9,764 nt of DNA from CAYXXZ01 sp964469165 (GTDB lineage Bacteria > Pseudomonadota > Gammaproteobacteria > Pseudomonadales > Porticoccaceae), in assembly GCA_964469165.1 (NCBI GenBank), contig CAYXXZ010000099.1, positions 1-9,764 on the forward strand, written 5' to 3'. Under the pieces are notes generated by a model. It searched no databases and was not told where the DNA came from. It worked only from the letters and a program-made list of their open reading frames with translations. Of this stretch, positions 6,378 through 9,764 are shown piece by piece (positions within the stretch are counted from its first letter, which is position 1; the number at the start of each line of letters is the position of its first letter). A program made the translations under genes and the position numbers.

Positions 6378-7180
6378 GTGGCGTCCTTGCCTCCTTTCAG
6401 GTGGCGTATCAGGTTGCGGTCGCCGTAGTTCTGGGTATCCAGCACCAGGCGTTCCTGGGCCAGTTGCAACTGGTGCATGAAGAACATCATGATGATGCTG
6501 ACCACCAGGGCCACGAAGGTGGAGTTGAATGCCACGCCGAGACTGGCCGTCACCCCCGCGATGTCGCCCTCCACGGCGCGGTGCGCCTGACCGAGTGCGT
6601 CGCCCATGCCGCGCACCGTGCCGATGAAGCCGACGGCGGGAATCGCCCAGGCGATGTAGCGCACCATGGAGAGTTCGGAATCGAGGCGGTCATTTTCGGT
6701 GTCGCACAGGTCCTTGATGGCGCTGGAGGCGTCCGCGATGTCACCGGTGGCGCCAAAGCGCTGCAGCGCCGCGCTCAGCACCCGCGGCAGGAGGAAATAC
6801 TGCTGTTCTTCCGGCAGCGCCTGCACGGGCCGCAGCAGTGCGCGAGTGTCCTCGGGCAGAATGCGGGTGCCGTCGCTGACATTGAGCAGGGAGGAGGCCA
6901 GGAGCTTCTTTTCCGCCAGATTGTGGCGCGCCTTGTACGCCATGATCGCCAGCGCCCAGAGGCTGAGGATGATGCACGCTTCCTGCTCGTAATCCTTGAG
7001 AATGACGTAGAGGGAGCGCTCGGAGACGAAGGGCTCGCCACTCTCTTGCAGCGCCAGCTCCGCCTCCAGATGGGCGGTGGCGCCGGGGCGGATGATGCCC
7101 ACGTAAACGCCGTGGACGACGATCACCGCCACCAGCAGGGCGAAGAGTTGGTAGACGAATTCATGGTTTCTGCGCAGCAT
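6374..7180 (-). CDS. MotA/TolQ/ExbB-family proton channel subunit
   Basis: The 268-residue protein has predicted membrane helices at about 9-29, 66-83, 173-194 and 213-235, with a cytoplasmic region (about 85-172) between the two pairs. The family signature is clear: IPAVGFIGTVRGMGDAL (180-196) matches the A-x-x-GLLGTV-x-G segment of TolQ/ExbB third helices, and VTASLGVAFNSTFVAL (210-225) matches the Thr-rich start of the fourth helix. Thr188 and Thr221 fall where the family keeps polar residues lining the proton path. Known relatives form pentamers around two MotB/TolR/ExbD chains in the inner membrane and convert ion flux into motion. No exbD or tolR of ordinary type is next to it. The two vWA proteins encoded shortly downstream carry a TolR-like helix and are the obvious partners. 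The next gene starts within its stop codon (ATGA overlap). Confidence 0.93.
   Translation of the reverse strand: MLRRNHEFVYQLFALLVAVIVVHGVYVGIIRPGATAHLEAELALQESGEPFVSERSLYVILKDYEQEACIILSLWALAIMAYKARHNLAEKKLLASSLLNVSDGTRILPEDTRALLRPVQALPEEQQYFLLPRVLSAALQRFGATGDIADASSAIKDLCDTENDRLDSELSMVRYIAWAIPAVGFIGTVRGMGDALGQAHRAVEGDIAGVTASLGVAFNSTFVALVVSIIMMFFMHQLQLAQERLVLDTQNYGDRNLIRHLKGGKDAT
6384..6397 (-). promoter_or_regulatory. Tandem Shine-Dalgarno sequences before the actin-like gene
   Basis: On the minus strand AAAGGAGG (6397-6390) is followed by AAGGA (6388-6384), the latter 6 nt before the ATG at 6377. Both sit inside the end of the channel-subunit gene. The strong site with the ATGA overlap supports this start and efficient, coupled translation. 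Confidence 0.65.
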
Positions 7181-7429
7181 TCAGATATCCACTGGAAAGG
7201 GTACGGACAGGTCTTCGGAGATTTCCTCGGACGGGCGGAAACCCTGGTCCTTGCGGGCTTGTCCGGATTGGCCCTCGTTTTTCTTGTCGTTTTCCGCGTC
7301 TGCACGCTGTTGTTGCGGCGCTTCGGCGGGTGCATCTTCCTGAGCGTACCCTGTAGCCGGCAGTACAGCCAGCGCCGCGCTCAGCAGCGCCGCGCCCGCG
7401 AGCCGCAATATCGTTGTTGCAGGTTTCAT
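7181..7429 (-). CDS. Small exported protein of unknown function (82 aa)
   Basis: The protein has a clear signal peptide: K2, a hydrophobic core (about 7-24), and a likely cleavage site after GYA at about residue 29. The mature chain is only about 53 residues, rich in Gln, Glu, Asp, Lys and Ala, and looks unstructured until the C-terminus, which ends FRPSEEISEDLSVPFPVDI and looks like a short functional motif. No transmembrane segment follows the signal peptide, so it should be a soluble periplasmic protein. GGAGGT precedes the ATG, and the TGA stop directly abuts the ATG of the channel-subunit gene (0-nt gap), which implies coupled expression. I do not recognise a named family. The linkage suggests a small accessory or tether peptide of the channel complex. 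Confidence 0.8.
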   Translation of the reverse strand: MKPATTILRLAGAALLSAALAVLPATGYAQEDAPAEAPQQQRADAENDKKNEGQSGQARKDQGFRPSEEISEDLSVPFPVDI

Positions 7430-7433
7430 CGAT

Positions 7434-7439
7434 ACCTCC
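7434..7439 (-). promoter_or_regulatory. Strong Shine-Dalgarno site of the 82-aa gene
   Basis: GGAGGT on the minus strand ends 4 nt before the ATG at 7429. It is one of the strongest ribosome binding sites in the window and fixes the start of a gene that would otherwise be easy to dismiss because of its length. It lies just after the long hairpin element, suggesting translation starts afresh here rather than by coupling. Confidence 0.75.
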
Positions 7440-7471
7440 GCGTAAACCCGTTGTCAACACGCGGGGCGCGC

Positions 7472-7565
7472 TGGGGAACCCAGGTGCGGGACACGCCGTG
7501 AATCCATCCCTGGAGGCTCGGCAGCGCCATCCCTGGCGCTGACGGTCCCGCACCTGGGTTCCCCA
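7472..7565. repeat. Intergenic inverted-repeat element (REP/MITE-like), 21-bp perfect arms
   Basis: Positions 7472-7492 and 7545-7565 are perfect reverse complements over 21 bp (the left arm begins TGGGGAACCCAGG). The 52-bp interior carries a second stem, CAGCGCC (7522-7528) with GGCGCTG (7535-7541) around a 6-nt loop, and a direct repeat CCATCCCTGG at 7504-7513 and 7527-7536. A 10-bp CTCGGCAGCG in the interior (7517-7526) is repeated inverted just outside at 7582-7591. The element lies between the PEGA/SUMF1-like gene and the 82-aa gene. No T-run follows on the transcribed strand, so it is not a classical intrinsic terminator. In RNA it should form a strong branched hairpin that could protect or separate the two parts of the transcript. 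Confidence 0.85.
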
Positions 7566-7612
7566 CCACGCCTTCGAGTATCGCTGCCGAGTCTATACAG
7601 GCACTATTCTCG

Positions 7613-9712
7613 CTAGCGGGCATAACGCGCAACCCGGAAGCCGACGTCGTTGCGCTTGTCGACTCCGTAGTCCCGGAAGGATAACCGCAACTCGGTGATG
7701 GTGCCATGGCGCCAGCTGGCGCCGCGGATAACGTGGAATTCACCGTTCTCCGGGCCCAGTGGATCGCGCTGCGCCCTGGTCCCCAGCGACGGTTCGCTGC
7801 CATAAAAATCATGGATCCATTCGGCCACGTTGTGGCCCATGCTGTACAGCCCCTTGCCATTGGCGGGGAAACGGCTGACCGGCGCAGACACCTTGAAGCC
7901 ATCATTGAAACCCGGCAGCACGCGGCCAACGATGCTGGCGGCGCTCTGATCGGCGTAATTGCCGGCGCCAGCGGGGGGCGGGAAGCCCTCGCCCCAGGGG
8001 AATTTCGCCATGACACCGTTGTTGTCGCGCGCCGCCCATTCCCACTCAGCCTCCGAGGGCAAACGATAGCCGGTGCTGACCGGGTTGGTGCCGGTAACCT
8101 TGCCTGCGCCAATGCTGTAGAAGGGCGTCAGGCCCTCCTGCTCACTCAGCCAATTGCAGTAGAGTGCGGCGTCCTGCCAGCTGATGCTGACCACCGGCTG
8201 ATCGGGCAAGTCGAGCGTGCTGCCACCGGCGTGACTGGACGAATGCAGGGAGCGGAATTTCTTGAACTGGCTGTTGGTAACCGGCGTGAGCGCCAGGTAG
8301 AAGGGGCGCTCCAGCACCACATCGCGCTGTACCTCGTTGGCGCGGCGCCCCTGCTCGCGGCGCGACGAACCCATGGTGAACGTCACCGTCTTTGGTGGGA
8401 ACAGCTTGAGCACCTGGCCATCCGCCGCCGTAATCTGCGCCGGGGTCGCGGCGGCCTGGGCCTGTGCCGCACTTTGCAGGGTCAGACTCAGCTGCTGTTC
8501 GATACCGGGCTTGGGAGTGATGGTGCGGCGGACACTGGTGTGGCCGGCAAGGCGCGCCTCGAGGGTGTGAGGGCGCGCGGGCAGCGACAGCACGCCATCA
8601 CCGAGAGCGGTCTTGCGACCGTCGACGAAAAGCTCGGCATTGGCGGGCGTGACACTGACCCGCACGCGGCCGAGATCCGCCGCCAGTGCCAGATCGAGCG
8701 CCTTATCTTCCCCGGTTTCGAGGCGCAGGGTCTGCTCATGCAGTTTGTAGCCCGCAAGATGGAGGGCGATGCGGTGACTCTTGCCGGGCTCGAGATCCAG
8801 CGTCAGCGGCGTCTGGCCGCGGTATTGCTGATCGACGGTGACGCGCGCGCCCGCCGGAGAGCTGGTCAGCGTCAATACCGCGTCGGCGGGTTGCAGCACA
8901 ACCTTGTCGTGCGTTTGCTGGGTGCCTGGCGTGGCACTCAGGTGCTTCTCCCAGGTTTTGTACCCCGGCAGGCTGATGCGCACGGTTTCACCGCTTTCCA
9001 GCACTTGCAGGGTGGTCGGGGTGGTACCCGCCGCCAAGTCTCCCACCTGAACCTGGGCACCGGAGGGTTCGGAGTCGATACGCAGCTCGCCCCAGGCCGG
9101 TTCCAGGCTGGCATCGACGGTTTCCGTCAGATCGCGACCGCGCACCTGAAGGGTCTGTTCGAACAGGCGGTAGCGGGGATGTCGAAGGCGCAGTTGGTAT
9201 TCCCCCGGCGCAATGCCGGAAAAGGTGGCGGGGGCGCTGCCCAGGGGCTTGCCGTCGAGCTCCACCAGCACACCGGGGACCGCTGTGTTTACTTGCAGCC
9301 GCCCCGGCATGATGGTCAGCGCAACCTGTACCTGGCGCGCGCTGTCGCGGGTGACGGCGAGCGCTTCATCAGCGGGCAGGTAGCCGGGCGCGCTCACCCG
9401 CAGCCGATAGTCGCCCGGCAGCACCAGCCAGGAGTCGCCGAGGCGAAAACGCAGGCCGCCGTCGAGCTCCACCTGGGCGTCAACCGGCTCGGTGACCACC
9501 ACCAGGGCGCGGCTGGCAAAGGTGAACCACAGAGCCAGCGCGCCGACCAGCACCAACAGTGCGATCGCCGCACTGGCAATGGTCAGGCGCCGCCGCCGGC
9601 GCCTGCCGTCACTTGCCAGGGGCGTAAAGGCCGCGGGTTCGATGGCAGCGTTGTGGCTAGTTCCGTTCTGGACAGCTTCGTTCTGGTCAGCATTATCCTG
9701 GGGTTTTTCCAC
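7613..9712 (-). CDS. Membrane-anchored protein with five PEGA repeats and a SUMF1/FGE-like domain
   Basis: The protein has 699 residues. The start is GTG at 9712 with GGAG about 10 nt upstream; no better start fits the spacing to the preceding stop. The order is: a polar N-terminus, an RRRRRR stretch (37-42), one transmembrane helix (about 44-66), then five PEGA-type repeats (about 69-133, 137-204, 208-274, 278-344, 348-413), each with the x-G-D/K then PGxYxLRLxxxGY pattern. A SUMF1/formylglycine-generating-enzyme-like domain follows (about 434-697), recognised by RLPSEAEWEWAAR, MGHNVAEW and VIRGASW. The charge pattern predicts N-in/C-out, placing the repeats and the SUMF1-like domain in the periplasm. 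The only cysteine in this domain is Cys519 in the structural ALYCNWL motif. The C-terminal region that carries two active cysteines in true FGE reads ELRLSFRDYG and has none, so sulfatase activation is unlikely. The fold may bind a ligand or partner, as many SUMF1-like accessory proteins are thought to do. Confidence 0.9.
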   Translation of the reverse strand: MEKPQDNADQNEAVQNGTSHNAAIEPAAFTPLASDGRRRRRRLTIASAAIALLVLVGALALWFTFASRALVVVTEPVDAQVELDGGLRFRLGDSWLVLPGDYRLRVSAPGYLPADEALAVTRDSARQVQVALTIMPGRLQVNTAVPGVLVELDGKPLGSAPATFSGIAPGEYQLRLRHPRYRLFEQTLQVRGRDLTETVDASLEPAWGELRIDSEPSGAQVQVGDLAAGTTPTTLQVLESGETVRISLPGYKTWEKHLSATPGTQQTHDKVVLQPADAVLTLTSSPAGARVTVDQQYRGQTPLTLDLEPGKSHRIALHLAGYKLHEQTLRLETGEDKALDLALAADLGRVRVSVTPANAELFVDGRKTALGDGVLSLPARPHTLEARLAGHTSVRRTITPKPGIEQQLSLTLQSAAQAQAAATPAQITAADGQVLKLFPPKTVTFTMGSSRREQGRRANEVQRDVVLERPFYLALTPVTNSQFKKFRSLHSSSHAGGSTLDLPDQPVVSISWQDAALYCNWLSEQEGLTPFYSIGAGKVTGTNPVSTGYRLPSEAEWEWAARDNNGVMAKFPWGEGFPPPAGAGNYADQSAASIVGRVLPGFNDGFKVSAPVSRFPANGKGLYSMGHNVAEWIHDFYGSEPSLGTRAQRDPLGPENGEFHVIRGASWRHGTITELRLSFRDYGVDKRNDVGFRVARYAR

Positions 9713-9714
9713 GA

Positions 9715-9764
9715 TCAGACGCGCTCCGTGCAGGCGATGGTCACACTGACCGCGCTGTCCGCCG
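9715..9764 (-). CDS. 3' end of an unidentified upstream gene (partial)
   Basis: Reading the minus strand from the right edge, one frame stays open to a TGA at 9717-9715 and encodes a C-terminus ending in SAVSVTIACTERV. The stop lies 2 nt before the GTG start of the PEGA/SUMF1-like gene, and the Shine-Dalgarno-like GGAG of that gene sits inside this end. This is the tight spacing seen throughout the operon, so I infer a real upstream cistron. Only about 15 residues are visible, too few for any family assignment. Confidence 0.4.
   Translation of the reverse strand, partial: ADSAVSVTIACTERV

Noticed and set aside
5484..6428. Plus-strand open frame of 314 codons
   Set aside because: It is the antisense shadow of the actin-like gene, with no recognisable motif or ribosome binding site.
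2896..7180. Zorya-type defence system (ZorA/ZorB)
   Set aside because: The channel lacks a long ZorA tail, the B-type partners have vWA instead of OmpA heads, and no ZorC, ZorD or ZorE-like helicase or nuclease is in the window.
7434..7457. TTGACA on the minus strand (7457-7452) as a promoter for the 82-aa gene
   Set aside because: The -10 position at 17-nt spacing reads TATCGA and overlaps the start codon, so a transcript from it would miss the gene start.
6287..7501. Plus-strand open frame of 404 codons
   Set aside because: It runs antisense through the channel subunit, the 82-aa gene and a hairpin element, so it cannot be one conserved protein.
7472..7565. Hairpin element as an intrinsic terminator
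   Set aside because: No T-tract follows the stem on the transcribed strand. The same objection applies to the palindrome at 1563-1590.
7426..8112. Minus-strand frame of 228 codons overlapping the SUMF1-like end and the hairpin element
   Set aside because: It is a different frame from a well-supported domain and reads through the repeat. Its Arg/Pro/Ser-rich composition is typical of a shadow frame.

Overview
The window looks like part of a draft or metagenome-assembled chromosome of a GC-rich Gammaproteobacterium. The evidence is the high GC content in every frame, two outer-membrane-type lipoproteins, a periplasmic M48 protease, and intergenic palindromes and heptanucleotide arrays of a kind common in that class. 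The genus cannot be read from the sequence. Every convincing gene is on the minus strand, so transcription runs from high to low coordinates. The genes are packed tightly (ATGA overlaps, gaps of 0, 1, 2, 5 and 10 nt), and the first gene continues beyond the right edge. No convincing promoter is visible, so the operon promoter probably lies outside the window.

Layout in transcription order: (1) the 3' end of an unknown gene (9715-9764). (2) A membrane-anchored protein with five PEGA repeats and a C-terminal SUMF1/FGE-like domain that lacks the catalytic cysteines. (3) A 183-bp spacer holding a long inverted-repeat element. (4) An 82-aa exported protein. (5) A MotA/TolQ/ExbB-type channel subunit. 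(6) A cytoplasmic protein that looks like a degenerate Hsp70/actin-type ATPase with a C-terminal FHA-like segment. (7) and (8) Two proteins with a TolR/ExbD/MotB-like transmembrane segment including its aspartate, a coiled coil and a periplasmic vWA domain. (9) and (10) Two lipoproteins. (11) A short palindromic repeat, then an exported M48 metalloprotease. (12) A heptanucleotide array in inverted orientation at the left edge.

The most interesting reading is that genes 4-10 encode an uncharacterised proton-motive-force-driven envelope machine. It would pair a TolQ/ExbB-like channel with two TolR/ExbD-like partners whose periplasmic effector is a vWA (MIDAS) domain instead of an OmpA- or TolR-type domain. 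PEGA/SUMF1-like and lipoprotein components would face the periplasm, and an actin-like/FHA-like protein would act on the cytoplasmic side. This is inference from domain content and operon structure.

There is an assembly problem inside the first vWA gene. A run of exactly 100 N (4439-4538) is flanked by two identical 55-bp copies of the same coding sequence. Removing the Ns and one copy restores a single uninterrupted 352-codon frame with a complete MIDAS, so the gene is intact and the gap is a scaffolding artefact.
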